DNA of 64,000 nt, taken from Ceratotherium simum simum. Taxonomy: Eukaryota; Chordata; Mammalia; Perissodactyla; Rhinocerotidae. Below, in pieces: positions 1 to 12,050 of the stretch (within the stretch, counting starts at the first letter, position 1; every line of letters begins with the position of its first letter). The DNA lies in NCBI RefSeq assembly GCF_000283155.1, contig NW_004454266.1, positions 1,254,294 to 1,318,293 on the forward strand. The letters are read 5' to 3'. The translations under genes and the position numbers were made by a program. A model generated the notes under the pieces. It was not told where the DNA came from, did no database searches, and saw nothing but the letters and a program-made list of their open reading frames with translations.

Positions 1-1018
1 CAGAACAATGTACGCATTATGAAAATACCAGAAAAAGAAGAGAGAAAGGAAGAGAAAGCTTATTTAAAGAAATAAACAGAAGAGAATCAAAGCAAGTCAC
101 TACCAAAAAATCATCAAAAACCAAAGAAAGACAACAAGCGAGGAGGAGAGAAACAAAACAACTGTGATATAGATAGAACACAATGAACAAAATGGCAATA
201 ATAAGTACAATACTCACTTATCAATAACTACTTTAAATGTAAATGTGTTAAACTCACATTTCAAAAGACATAGAGTGGTTGAATGGAGCAAAAAACAAAA
301 TTTAGCAATATGTTATTAAAAGACATGCACTTTAAATTTAAAGACACACATAGGCTGAAAGTGAAGAAATTGAAAAAGATGTTTCCTGCAAATAGTAACC
401 AAAAGAAAACAAGGGTGGCTATATTTATATCAGAAAAAATAGATTTTGAGTCTAAAAGTGTCTCTAGAGACAAGTAAGGTCATTATATAATGATAAAAGG
501 GTCAATTTAATGAGAAGATATAAGATTTTAAAATATATCCACACCCAACATCAGAGCATCTAAATATATAAGGTAAATATTGTCAGATCTGAAGAAATAC
601 ATTGACAGAAATACAATAATAGTAGACTACCTCAATATCAAGTTTATAATAATGGATAGAACATCCAGACACAAAATCCATAAAAAAACAGCTAATTTGA
701 ACAACACTGTAGACCAAATGGTTCTGAAGACATATACAGACCTTTCCTCCCAACAGTAGAAGAATACACATTCTTCTCAAGCACACACAGAACATTCTCG
801 AGATAGATCATATGTTACTTCACAAAACAAATCTTAACAAATTTAAGAAAATAGAAATCATTCCAACTATCTTTTCTGACAACAATGGAGTGAAACTGGA
901 AATCAATAACAACAAGAAAGTGGAAAATTCACAAACACATGGAAACTAAACAAAACTCTTGAACAATTATTGGGTCAAAGAGGAAATCAAAACGAAATTT
1001 TAAAAGTACGTCAGTACA

Positions 1019-1268
1019 GGGGCCGGCCCCATGGCTTAGTGGTTAAGTTCAATGCACTCTGCTTCGGCGACCCAGGTTCAGTTCCCAGGTATGGACCTAC
1101 ACCACTCATCCTCAGCAATGCTGTGGTGGCGACCCACATACAAAATAGAGGAAGATTGGCACAGATGTTAGTTCAGGGCGAATCTTACTCAAGCAAAAAG
1201 AAGAAGATTGGTGACAGATGTTAGCTCAGGGTGAATCTTCCTCAGCAAAAAAAAAAAAAAAAAAAAAA
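1019..1268 (+). mobile_element. ERE SINE (tRNA-derived, equid/perissodactyl)
   Basis: The head 'ggccggccccatggcttag' and body are followed by a repeated 'gatgttagctcaggg' tail module and a long A-run. It is nested in the L1 and flanked by an imperfect 9-bp target-site duplication, gtcagtaca (1010-1018) and gtcaataca (1269-1277). This family is the strongest clue to the host lineage. Confidence 0.9.
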
Positions 1269-4116
1269 GTCAATACAAAGGGAAATGAAAACACAATATA
1301 CCAAAAACTAAAAGATACAGCAAAAGCAGTACTAAGCAAGAAGTTTATAGTGATAACATCTACATTAAAAAAAGAAAAATCTCAAAGAAACAATCTAGCT
1401 TTACATCACAAGGAACTAGGAAAAAAAGAGCCAACTAAGCACAAAGTTAGCAGAGGCAAAGAAATAAAAATTACAGCAGAAAGGAGCCAAATAGAGAAAA
1501 AAAAACAATTGAAAAAATCAACAAAACTAAGCTGGCTTTTTGAAAACAAGCAAAACAACAAACCTGTACCTAGACTAAGTAAAATAAAAAAGAAAGAAAA
1601 TTCGAATAAATAACATAAAAAATGAAAGAAGAGACATTACAACAGATGCCTCAAAAATAAAATGGATTATAAAAGACTGCTATAAACAATCATATACCAA
1701 CAAAGTGGATAACCTAGAATAGCTGAGCAAATTCCCTAACATACGACTTTCTAAAACTGAATTAAGAAAAAATAGAATGCTTGAAAAAAACAATAACAAA
1801 TAAAGAGATAAATCATGAATCAAAAATCTCCCAACAAAGAAGAATGAGATTGCTTCACTGATGAATTCTACCACATATTCAAAGAAGAATTAACACCAAT
1901 CTTTCTTAGACTTTCCAAAAAACAGAAGAGAGAACACATTCAAATTCATTCTATGAGGCCAGCATCACCTTGATACCAAAACCAAAGACACTATAAGAAG
2001 ACGAAACTGTAGACCAACATCCCTGATGAATATAGATGCGAAAATCCTCAAGAAAATGATAACAAACTGAATTCAACAGCACAATAAAAGGAGCACACAG
2101 CATGATCAAGTGGGATCCATCACTTAGATGCAAGGATGATTTCACATATGCAAATCAATAAATATAATACACCACATTAACAGAATAAAAAAAAAATCAT
2201 ATGATCGTTTCAATAGATGAAGAAAAAGCATTTGATAAAATTCAACATCCTTTCATGATTAAAAAAAAACCTCTTAACAGATTAGGTGTGGAAGGAATGT
2301 AACTCAATATAATAAAGGCCATATTTGGTAAGCCCACAACTAACATCATACTCAACAGTGAAAAGCTGAAAGATTTTCCTCTAAGATCAGGAACGAGACA
2401 AGGATGCCCACTCACATCACTTCATTCAACACGATACTGGAAGTCCTGGCTAGAGCATTAACCAAGAAAAAGAAATAAAAGGCATCCAAATCAGAAAAGA
2501 AGAGGTAAAACTGTTTCCGTTTGCAGATGACATGTTCTTTTATACAGCAAATCTTAAAAACTCCACCAAAAAGCTATTCGAACTAATAAATGAATTCAGT
2601 AAAGTTGCAGGATACTAAGTCAACATACAGAGATTAGTTGTATTTCTATACACTCACAATAAAACACCTGAAAAAGGAATAAAGAAAACAATTCCGTTTA
2701 CAATGGCATCAAAAAAAATAAAATACTTATGAATAAATTTAATGAAAGAGGTGAAAGATCTGTACACTGAAAAAAAACTACAAGACCTGATGAAAGAAAT
2801 TGAAGAAGACACAAAACAAATGGAAAGATAGCCCATGTTCCTGGTTCAGAAGAACTAATATTATTAAAATGTCCATACTACCCAGAAGCATCTATAGATT
2901 CAATGCAATCCCTATCAAAATTCCAATGGCGTTTTTTCAGAGAGATACAAAAAACAACCCAAAAATTTGTATGGAACCATAAAAGAGCCCAAATAGCCAA
3001 AGCAATCGTGAGAAAGAATAAAGCTCGGGGCATTACACATCTTGATTTCAAACTATAATACAAATCTATAGTATTTAAAACACTATGGCACTGGCACAAA
3101 AATATATAGATAGACCAATGGAACAGAGTCAAGAGCCCAGAAATAAACTTTTGCATATCTAGTCAACTAATATTTGACAAGGAAGCCATGAATACTCAAT
3201 GAGGAAAGAATAGTCTTTTCAAGAAATGGTCTTGGGAAAACTGAATAACCACAAGGAGAAGATTGAAATTGAACTCTTATCTTACAGCACTCACAAAAAT
3301 GAACTCAAAGTGGATTAAAGATTTGAGCAAAAGACTTGAAACTGTAACATTCCTAGAAGAAAACATAGGCGAAAAGCTGTTTGACATGTCTTGACTACGA
3401 TTTTTTGGATATGACACCAAAAGCATAAGCAACAAAAGCAAAACTTAATAAGTGAGACTAAAGCAAACTAAAAAGTTTCTGTACAGCAAAAGAAACAATT
3501 AAGAAAGTGAAAAGGCAACCTGCAGAATGGGACAAAATATTTGCAAATCGTGTATCTGACAAAGGGTTAATGTCCAAAATATATAAGGAACTCATTCAAC
3601 CCAATAGCAAAAAAGCAAATAACCCAATTAAAAAATGGGCACTGAATCTGAATAGACATTTTTTTCGAAGAAGACTTACAAATGGCCAACATGTACATTA
3701 AAAGGTGCTTAACATCACTAATCATCAGGAAAATGACAAGATGTCACCTCACACCTGTTAGAATGGCTACTATCAAACAGACGAAAGCTAAGTGTCGAAA
3801 GCAAACTATCAAAAGCTAAGTAAAAGCCAAGCGTTGGCAAGGACGTGAAAACAACGGAAACTGTATACATTATTTGTGGGAATGTAAATTGGCACAGCCA
3901 TTATGGAATAAAGTATGGAGGTGCCTCAAAAAATTAAAAATAGAATTCTTCTATGATCCAGTAATCCCACATCTGGGTGTATATCCAAAGAAATTGAAAT
4001 CAGGATCTCACAGAGATATCTGTGTTCTCATGCAGCGTTACATTTTCATGTCAGCATTATTCACAATAGCCTAGATATCAAAAAAACCTAAATGTCTCTC
4101 TGTTGATGAATCAATG

Positions 4117-4258
4117 GATAAAGAAATTATATATATAACATATATAATTCATATATATTTAAATATATGTGATATATAAAATATATCTGATATAAAATAT
4201 ATCTGATATATTTTATATATAATTCAGCCTTAAAAGTTATATATATATTATTCAGCTT
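4117..4258. repeat. AT-rich simple repeat (TATA/ATATAA)n inside L1 3' UTR
   Basis: Tandem 'atatat' and 'tgatataaaatatatc' units lie between L1 coding relics and the rest of its 3' UTR. This looks like local slippage expansion with no gene content. Confidence 0.8.
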
Positions 4259-4768
4259 TAAAAAAGGTGGAGATTCTGCTATTTGTGACAACATGGATGA
4301 ACCTGGAGAACGTTATGCTAAGTTGAATAAGCCAAGTGCAGAGAGACAAATATGGCATGATCTTATTTATATATGAATCTAAAATAGTTACTCATAGAAA
4401 CAGAGAGTAAAATGCTGGTTACCAGAGGCTGTGGGGTATGGGGAAATGGGGAGATGTTGGTTAAGGAGCGCAAAGTTTCAGTTATGCAATGTGAATAAGT
4501 TCTGGAGATCTAAGGTACAACAATGTGACTATAGCTAAAAATATTGTATTTTATACTTGAAATTTGCTAACAGGGTAGATCTTAAGTGTTCTCACCTCCC
4601 AAAAAAGGGAAAATAAAATGGTAACTATGTGAGGTGATGGATATGTTAAGCAGTTTGATTGTGGTAAATATTTCACAATGTGTATGTATATGAAATCACT
4701 AATATGTATCCTTCAAATATAGATAATTTTTATTTGTCAACTATACCTCCTGCAAAAAAAAAAAAAAG

Positions 4769-5290
4769 AAAATCAGCTGCCAATCCGTGAAAAGATATGG
4801 AGGAACCTCAAATACATATTACCATGTGAGAAAAGTCAATCTCAAATGATTACATACTGTGTGATTCCTACTGTATTACATTCTGTGAAAGGCAAAACTG
4901 TGGAGACAATATAAAGATCGGTGTTTGCCGAGGGTTAGGGAGGGAAAGAGAGATGAATAGGTAGAACACAGAGGACTTTTAGGCAGTGAAGTTGCTGTGT
5001 ATGATACTATAATGGTGGATACATGTTATTACACATTCCTTAAAACGCTTAGAAGATATAAAATGAATAGTGAACTCGAACGTAAACAATGGACTTTGGA
5101 AGATAATGATGTGTCAACGTAGGTTCACCAGTTGTAACAAATGTACCACACTGTTGCATGATGTTGATTGTGGGGAAGGCGGTGTTTGTGGTGCAGAGGG
5201 GTTACATGAGAAATCTCTGTACTACTTTCTGCTCAATTTTTCTGTAAACCGAAAACTACTCTAAAAATAGCACCTATTTAAAAAGGAAAG
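4769..5290 (+). mobile_element. L1M 3'-end fragment
   Basis: The text contains the typical old L1 3' UTR phrases, such as 'aaggcaaaactgtggagac', 'gatactataatggtggata' and 'gatgatgtgtcaacgtagg'-like sequence ending in 'ctactctaaaaatag'. It sits directly after the A-tail of the preceding L1, so it is either a separate older element or the target into which that L1 inserted. Only the 3' end is present. Confidence 0.75.
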
Positions 5291-7769
5291 AAAAGCCAGT
5301 TGATCAAAATCAAATTCACTGATTAAGCTGTTCTCAATAACAATCTTTCAAAATTTACCAAATATATCCAAACTTCCAGTCTACTTCCAGTTTGATGGTT
5401 TTGGCAAAAAAATAGATATACAAACAGCAACATCACGTAACACTATATATTCTCAAGGAAAAACTCATATACAAGGATACACTTTAAATTCATCTGAGTG
5501 GAAAGCTGTAGGTGAAATGTAGTGAGTGATGGGATGAAGAACAAAGGGGAAATAATAAAATTATTATTACAATGAAATAAAGGAAGAGAATGTCCTTGCA
5601 GTGATTAATGATAGTCTGCATTATGAAACATGGAATATGACTTGCAATTCTATGCAAATTCCATTCTAATATCCAAAGAGAAAAAAATATATTGGATATA
5701 ATAGCAGTAAAGTTTTTGACTCTATGGCAGCTGTAGTTAAACGAACGAGGGCCCAAGTTTTGGTAATGATTATCTACTGAAGAAGTAGGTGTAAGGAATG
5801 AAATGAAATTTTTAGAAAAGTTTGTGACTGAAAAGAAAAACACAGAGGTGTGACTAAATGGAAGTAAAGAATAAAAATATGTATGTGTTTAAACATTCAA
5901 GAGATTTGAGTATATTATATTATCAGAGCAAAGAGCCACAGATAGCAAAAGTTAAAGATAGGAGAAAGTAAGAATAAGATTGAAGAATTTAAGTCCTTGT
6001 GGAGGTAAGAAAAGATGGAAAGTAGAACACAGCTGGAGAGATTACATGGAAAAGAGTGAAAGGCCAATGCTTTTGCTGCGACTGGAGAACAGGAAGTAGA
6101 CTGAAATGAAGCCTCTGTAACTCTTAGGGCTGTATTTTCTCTTTCAGTGAAGGAAGTAATCTTAACCAGTTTCCCATGATAGAACCGAGATTCATTTTAG
6201 ATTTCTTCCTCCCTATCAGTAAATCCCACAGGGGCTGCCTTTTTACTGTCTTTGCCTCATCTCCTCTCTTTCTTTACTTGTCTCAATCACTATATTATAA
6301 GTGAGTATTTTTTGGACTTGTGTCAGGAGACTCATTCTCAATGATTCATAAATTTTCAAGCTAGAGGAATGCTCATTGAGGACATCACCATCTCTTATCT
6401 GTGTCGTTACTGTGTTCTAACTTTCTGCTACATGTCTTTTCCTCTTTCCATTTACCCTTTACCCTGCAACATTCAAATAACATCATCATAACAATAGGAA
6501 ATATTGTTAAATGGGGTTCAGTCTCTGTTCCAGCTGAAATCTCAAAAAGATCAAGACAAAACAGTAGTTATCAAGTACTTCCACATTCCAAATGAAGATG
6601 CTCTCACACTTAGGTAGGACTTTCAAAGGAGGTGGGCTGACAGCTGGTTTTGTGACTATATCTGGGAAGCTAGGAGATGTAATAGTAATAAAAGATGCAA
6701 AAGTCTCCATAGCTTAATACCACAAATACTTATTTCTCATCATATAATATGTCTCTTAAGTTCAGCTAGGGGCTTTGCCATATGTCTCCTCTCTCAGGAT
6801 CACAGCCTGACAGAGTTGTCACCGTTCCTGACATTGCTAGTAATTCTGACAGAAGAAAAAGATGGCTCTAGAAGATCTTGCACTGGCAATTAAATATTCT
6901 GACCTGGAAGTAACACAAGTCACTTTTGGTCACAACTCATGGGCTAGACTAGCTCAGAGCCCACCCCACCTCAAAAGGTGTGTGTGTGGCAGGGGACAGA
7001 ATCCTATTATGTACACAGAGAACTGGAAATCCATGTAAAACATCATGAATACTTACTATGGTAGCCCTTAGCTGATTACCTCTATTCAGATTCGTGAAGA
7101 TGAAAGATGATTTGGAAAATGAAGAAAGGATTTATTTGATGAGGATTGTGTTATGGTTTCTTCCTCCTCACTTCAAATCAAGTTAAAGGTGGTCAGTGGG
7201 ATGACTTAGAGAATTTGGTAGGTGTTGATGGCTGTTTGGTAAACAGAATGAAATTATAATAATTGCCTAAAAATACATAAATATGAGAAACTTTACATAA
7301 ATATGAAGCAATCTTTAGCTACAGAGTAAAGTAGATTTTTCTGCTTAGCATCTCCCTTTCCCATCTGCACTTTTACCCTGGCAAGTTCAGAAACTGTACT
7401 TACCAAGCTAGAGGCATAGAGGAACAAGCATAAGGTAGAAAGTAGACACCCTTACAACTCTCAAATCCTCACTCCAAGGTCTCAGGATGAAACAGACTTA
7501 AGCTGGGGGAGCACAGAATCTTTAACCTTAAATGAAGTGTTACCTGACAGTGGAAATTTTAATTACTGATAAGAGAATATTTTTACCATTTGAAAATGAC
7601 CAGAAAGATCATGGAATATTCTAAAGATGTAACCTGGGAGCAGGGAAAGAATCACTACATGGTATGGGCAGGATGGATAAAAGAATAAAGTTATAGCTCT
7701 TCTGTTTTAATCATACCCAGTAGGTAGTCTCCTTGTTAACATTTCAATAGGTAAACATGTATTTAGCTT
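5291..7769. other. Intergenic DNA without a supported gene
   Basis: No open frame has a recognisable product. The interval 6715-6975 has the look of an old interspersed repeat ('acttatttctcat', then a CA/GT-rich end), but I cannot name the family. The rest reads as ordinary unique AT-rich sequence. Confidence 0.6.
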
Positions 7770-7985
7770 TGCTTGGTGCCACCGGGAACTCTGCCAAGCA
7801 TATTTCATGCATTATCTCACTTATTGGTCACCACCCTATGAAGTTGATACTATTATTCCACTCACTATAGATTTGGAAACTTTATCTTCTAGAGGCTAAA
7901 TAACTTGTCCTGGGAATTAGAACCTAGGTTGGTCTGACTCTACAGTCTATGACCTTATACAATACAAGATACTCTACTAAAGCTC
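7770..7985 (-). mobile_element. MIR SINE relic
   Basis: On the plus strand it reads as antisense MIR core: 'catgcattatctcactta', 'ccctatgaagttgatacta', 'ttggaaactttatc', 'aataacttgtcctggg', then a GGTCTGACTC-like end. It is diverged, as expected for this old family. Confidence 0.75.
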
Positions 7986-9124
7986 ATAGTTAAGTCCAAC
8001 CTCTTTGGCATAGCATATTTAAGTCTTTTGGTGATTTGGTCCTTTTTTACTTTTCCACATGTATCTCCTGTCATTTCCTATTATATTCTCTTTCCCCTAG
8101 CTATAATAGAGTACTTGAATTCCTTGGAAATTCCTTTTTCTGTCATACATTTATTAGTTAGTACATGAAAGATGTCATGGCAATGCAGAAGAGGTTATAA
8201 TTGGGCAATCAGGACGCACTTGTAGAAGATGAAATTTAAGTTGGACTTTGAGAAATATATATGGTGTAAAGTGCATAAAGTTAGTAAAAGGAAAAAATAT
8301 TCAGAAACTTCTGGGTGTTTAAATATTAACTGAACATAGGATGAATGCGGACATGTGGAAGGTAAATCAGATGAAGATGGTGGAGAACTAGGAATTTGAT
8401 GCTATTTAGACTTTATTTTGTAATCATTTTAAGCCATTTAAGGTAGAAGAGTATAATTATTTATGGAAAGTAATTCTTATAGAATAGTCAAACTTATCAT
8501 GGAGAAAAAAAGAAGATAGCAAGAAAGCAGTTTGGAGATTTTAGAAATTCCATCACAGATACCAAGACTGTAAGTGCCTCAGAGGCTAGGAGGTGAACTA
8601 CATGAACTCCTTGGACCAGACGTGAAGATTTGTTATAAAGCAGAGTGCATATTATACAGCTGAGAGCATTCACAGTTATTAAATTAAACTCTGATCTTCA
8701 AACTAAACATGCCCACAAACCTATTTCAGCTCAGGGCCACACATTTGCAAACTTTGCTAGAAGCAAAATAGAGGATATTCATGAGGGCAGGAGAATGTGA
8801 AGGAGATAGAGGGAATGGGTTAGGGTAACAAGAGGACATAAGATTAAGAAGACTTTTATATGCATGTGAAGGTCAGATAGACCTAAATATACTGCAGAAT
8901 CCACATTTAGAGCTTATGCTTAGTTAGAGAAGTCATCAGAAAGAATGGGGATACTTTGGTACATTTAAAGGTTATTGGAATAATCTTAGAAAGTGATTAA
9001 AGATATGAAGAAGATTATTAAATGGGTAAAGTATATCAAGTTATCGTGAGGTTTGGAATCACATAAGTGATGTAGAAATAGTCTTAATAATTGAGTGGTT
9101 TCTACTAATATGTAAAAGTCTTTG
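7986..9124. other. Intergenic, no gene; possible old L2-type sequence
   Basis: There is no reading frame of note. Sequence near 8170-8460 has the cadence of an old LINE2 fragment, but I cannot confirm it by eye. Confidence 0.45.
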
Positions 9125-9305
9125 GGCTAAACTCAGATTTACTTATCACAATAGCCAAGTAAATTAGGAACTATTGTTACCACTCTTGTACAGGTGAGGG
9201 CATTGTGACTTGACATGACACACTCATGTGTCATGTTCTTGAGTTCTGCCCTCAAGTTCTGCCCTAGTTAATTAGCTTGATAGAATTGGGCTTTGAACTC
9301 AAGCA
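9125..9305 (-). mobile_element. MIR SINE relic
   Basis: Antisense MIR-like blocks can be read: 'actattgttaccactcttgt', 'acaggtgagggcattgtgac' and a 'gggctttgaactc' end. It is weaker than the copy at 7770. A pure A-run follows at 9452-9469. Confidence 0.55.
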
Positions 9306-9636
9306 ATTTGACTCAAGGTCTCAATTACTTTCTTTAGAGCACAGATTACAAAGTTAAAACTGGCATTTAAGAAGTGAAAATTGGTGGTGATCCAAAGAGG
9401 CATGAAGTAAAGAAGAGAGATTTTGGTTGATCTTAGAGTTTCCAGCAAAGTAAAAAAAAAAAAAAAAAATGCAAAGTACAGTACAATACTGATGAATAAG
9501 TGACAAGCAATAGGATATACTGGAGTATCTGAGGAAGGCATTAGGTTTAAAATGAATTCAGCCTGACCTTGTTTTTCCAAAAGGCCTGATGTGGCCTGTT
9601 GAGCATGCATTGTACATCTGCTTTAAACATTTACAA

Positions 9637-10001
9637 TGTCCCAAAGACAAGAAGGGTGACCTTAAAGATGGGGTATAGCTTCCATCCATATCGGCATTTC
9701 CCTAAGGATAAACATCTCTTCCTAGAACTAAGGATTAATCACTGACCTGCTGTGTTCACCTTGTGACCACTTACCTGCTGTGCCAGCAAACCAATCTCAT
9801 GACTATTGTAAAAGGGACATTCCTATCACATGATGTATGCTCTGTGTTCCAAGATAGTATATAATCACTCTGTACACCTCACTTCTTTGGAGTGCTTCCT
9901 TCATGTGTGAAGGTACTCTCCTGAGCTATACTGTCCTTAGGGTTGGCTCATAATAAACTCACTCCAATTTTGATTTATAGATTGATTATGGATCATAATC
10001 A
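9637..10001 (+). mobile_element. Probable solo endogenous-retrovirus LTR
   Basis: The segment begins with TGTC and has the order expected of a retroviral LTR. A CCAAT-like 'aaaccaatctc' is followed by a TATA box (tatataat, 9858-9865). About 90 bases later comes an AATAAA polyadenylation signal (9952-9957) inside 'cataataaactcactcc'. That spacing of TATA to poly(A) signal is typical of ERV1-type LTRs. No internal retroviral genes flank it, so it would be a solo LTR. The family is not identified and the termini are approximate. Confidence 0.6.
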
Positions 10002-10124
10002 ATACAAAATACAAAACAAATAAAAACAAACCAAGCACATGTTGAGAATGATGGAGGAAGAGTGTGAAAAATTTGGAAATTTTAGAACACCATATTATTT
10101 TTGAAAAATATTTTAATAATCCTT

Positions 10125-10345
10125 AAGATTTATATAGCACTTACCAGTGTCATGAGTGATTTTTAAGCACTTTTCATGAATGAATTTGTTTAATCCCCGC
10201 TACAAACCTAAGAAGTGATTGAACTGAGGAACATAGAGGTTATGTAAAGAGCAGAGGGTTATACATAGCTAGTAAGTAGAAGAATAAAATTTCAAGCCAA
10301 GACAGTCTGGCTCCAGAGTCCATGTGTTTAACAACCACAAAGACA
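10125..10345 (-). mobile_element. MIR SINE relic
   Basis: It reads as antisense MIR: 'tatatagcacttaccag', 'tttaatccccgctacaaac', 'catagctagtaagtagaag', 'gtctggctccagagtccatg' and 'gtgtttaacaac'. All core blocks are in the right order. Confidence 0.8.
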
Positions 10346-11094
10346 CTGGGGAAGGCAATAGGGCATCAAATAGTATTGAATACAAGCTTTTGCCCAATAG
10401 GCCCTGGATCCATCTGAAACTAGATTACATGAATTTTTAGTATTTAATTAATTATTAAACAGTTATGTATAATCAATTAACAATTATTTATATTGCTTTT
10501 ATTTTTAAAAACAAATATTTTATTTTTTTCTTAATAGGATTTTAGTAGATTTACAGATCTAGTCCTTTACTACAAAAAATACATTTTTAAGTTTTGGTGT
10601 GTTTTTTTCTTGAAAAAATTGTGATACTGTGTACAAAATGTTTTAAACAATATTACACTAGACCTCTTTTACAAAGGGAATACTACAGTAATTTCCTCAC
10701 ACTCATATATACTCTTTAATTTTCTGTTTGAGTATTAAGCACTATTTTAATTCCCTAATCTTGTATGTAGCACATATGTATTCGGTAGATCACAAAATCT
10801 CTCACTCTTAGTATATGCTTCAGCCCTTCAAAGACATTTAATGTCTTAAATGTCTAACATTTAAGAGAGAGTGTGAAAATGTTTATAACACACATACACA
10901 CACACACACACAAGGTTCCATGAACTTACAAGTTGAATAAAATGTGCTTCTTTTTCTAATCCATGTTAGCCATATTGTATGTAAATACAGAGAGGCAAGC
11001 AACACATATGCTCTGTACTTGGGAGCAGTTGTTTAATGTTATGTATCTTAAATAACTTTCCAGGACAGAAAGTCATTGTTTCCCCGATTTTTTC
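10346..11094. other. AT-rich 3' flank of the OR2-like gene, with (CA)n
   Basis: It contains no gene. A short (CA)n microsatellite lies at about 10888-10911. The region is downstream of the minus-strand OR, so it would include its 3' UTR. Several TTTATT strings (AATAAA on the minus strand) occur, but none can be singled out as the polyadenylation signal. Confidence 0.6.
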
Positions 11095-12030
11095 TTAGGA
11101 ATTTTGTTCTTTTCTCAGCAATCTCCTCAGGGCTCCTTTCACATCCTTGTTTCTCAAAGTATATATGATGGGGTTGAGAGTGGGAGTTACAATGGTATAA
11201 AAGAGTGTAAGGAACTTTCCCTGGCTATGGCCATAGTATCTCTTTGGTTGAATGTATATGGCTGAGCTGGTCCCAAAGAAGAGGGACACCACTAGTAGAT
11301 GGGAACCACAGGTCCCTAGGGCCTTGCACCAAGCTTGGACTGACTTAATTTTTATCACTGCTTGCACAATGAATCCATAGGATACCAATATCAAAGCCAT
11401 AGGAAGAAGCAGGAGAACTAATGTGGCCACAAAAAGTTGGACTTCATTTGCATGGATGTCAACACATGCCAACTTGATCACGGCAGGCACTTCACATAAG
11501 AAGTGGTGCAGATGGTGACGTCCACATCGAGGAAGCCGAAGAGTGATGGTTCCTTGGATGAGAGTGTTTCCTACTCCACTTAGCCATGCTATTCCTGCCA
11601 AGGCCTTGCAAAATGATGGATACATGACAGTAGTGTAATTGAGAGGTCTACAGACTGCTACGTAGCGGTCAAATGCCATGATTGTGAGGAGAACACATTC
11701 AGTGGAACCCAATGAGAGGGACACATAGAGTTGTATGGCACAGCCAGTTGGTGTGATGGTCTTCGCTGGTCCCTTCAGGTTCCACAATAGCTGGGGGACA
11801 ATGCTGGTAGTGAAACAAAGGTCAAGAAAGGAGAGATTTGTGAGGAAGAAATACATAGGTGTGTGGAGTTTGGAGTCCAGGTAGGAGACCAGGATAATGG
11901 CTGTGTTGTCTATAAGGGTCAGAAGATAGGATATCAAAACCACCACAAAAAGGATGACCTCCAATCGGGGCCGATCTGAGAATCCAAGCAAAATAAAATC
12001 TCCCCCAGATGTTTTATTGTCTTGTTCCAT
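11095..12030 (-). CDS. Olfactory receptor, family 2-like (class II, intact, 311 aa)
   Basis: This is a seven-transmembrane odorant receptor that would couple to the olfactory G protein in ciliated sensory neurons. Seen from the start used here: N-glycosylation sequon N5-K-T; FILLGFSDRP at 12-21; PMYFF at 58-62; extracellular cysteines C97, C169, C179 and C189 at canonical spacing; MAFDRYVAVC around DRY 121-123; KALGTCGSHL before TM6; and PTLNPIIYTLRN in TM7. The length is normal for the family. The open frame extends 22 codons further up to 12096, but a splice acceptor (AG at 12035-12036) lies four bases before the internal ATG at 12030, so that start is preferred. Oddity: the conserved TM1 Gly-Asn is Asp-Asn (D41-N42). 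The wording resembles the OR2 family (OR2G/OR2B-like). The exact orthologue is not assigned. Confidence 0.93.
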   Translation of the reverse strand: MEQDNKTSGGDFILLGFSDRPRLEVILFVVVLISYLLTLIDNTAIILVSYLDSKLHTPMYFFLTNLSFLDLCFTTSIVPQLLWNLKGPAKTITPTGCAIQLYVSLSLGSTECVLLTIMAFDRYVAVCRPLNYTTVMYPSFCKALAGIAWLSGVGNTLIQGTITLRLPRCGRHHLHHFLCEVPAVIKLACVDIHANEVQLFVATLVLLLLPMALILVSYGFIVQAVIKIKSVQAWCKALGTCGSHLLVVSLFFGTSSAIYIQPKRYYGHSQGKFLTLFYTIVTPTLNPIIYTLRNKDVKGALRRLLRKEQNS

Positions 12031-12050
12031 CCGTCTGTTGGAGTAAAAGA
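12031..12050 (-). other. 3' splice site of the OR2-like coding exon
   Basis: Read on the minus strand the sequence is 'ttactccaacag|acggATG', preceded by a T/C-rich tract. This gives the coding exon a four-base 5' leader. ORs typically have one or more upstream non-coding exons spliced to a single coding exon. The upstream exon itself was not found. Confidence 0.75.

Larger units (their letters stand above)
1..4768 (+). mobile_element. Old, near full-length ORF2-to-3' end L1 (LINE-1), sense strand, inactive
   Basis: The stretch reads as an L1 ORF2 remnant on the plus strand. The start of ORF2 lies around 200-480. Recognisable endonuclease and reverse-transcriptase blocks follow through about 3700. 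The 'ggtgtatatccaaagaaa' type C-terminal region lies near 3975, and a 3' UTR ends in an A-run at about 4754-4768. The frame is broken by many stops and frameshifts, and only short open stretches survive. It is interrupted at 1019 by a younger ERE SINE. It matches older L1M/L1P-like eutherian subfamilies from memory of the consensus; the exact subfamily needs RepeatMasker. It cannot encode working protein. Confidence 0.88.

Noticed and set aside
1218..1613. 131-codon lysine-rich frame
   Set aside because: It begins in the ERE A-tail and continues into degenerate L1 ORF2. It is a chance open stretch.
5490..5843. 117-codon minus-strand frame
   Set aside because: AT-rich, Phe/Ser/Ile-rich, with no domain, splice or start context. 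Probably random.
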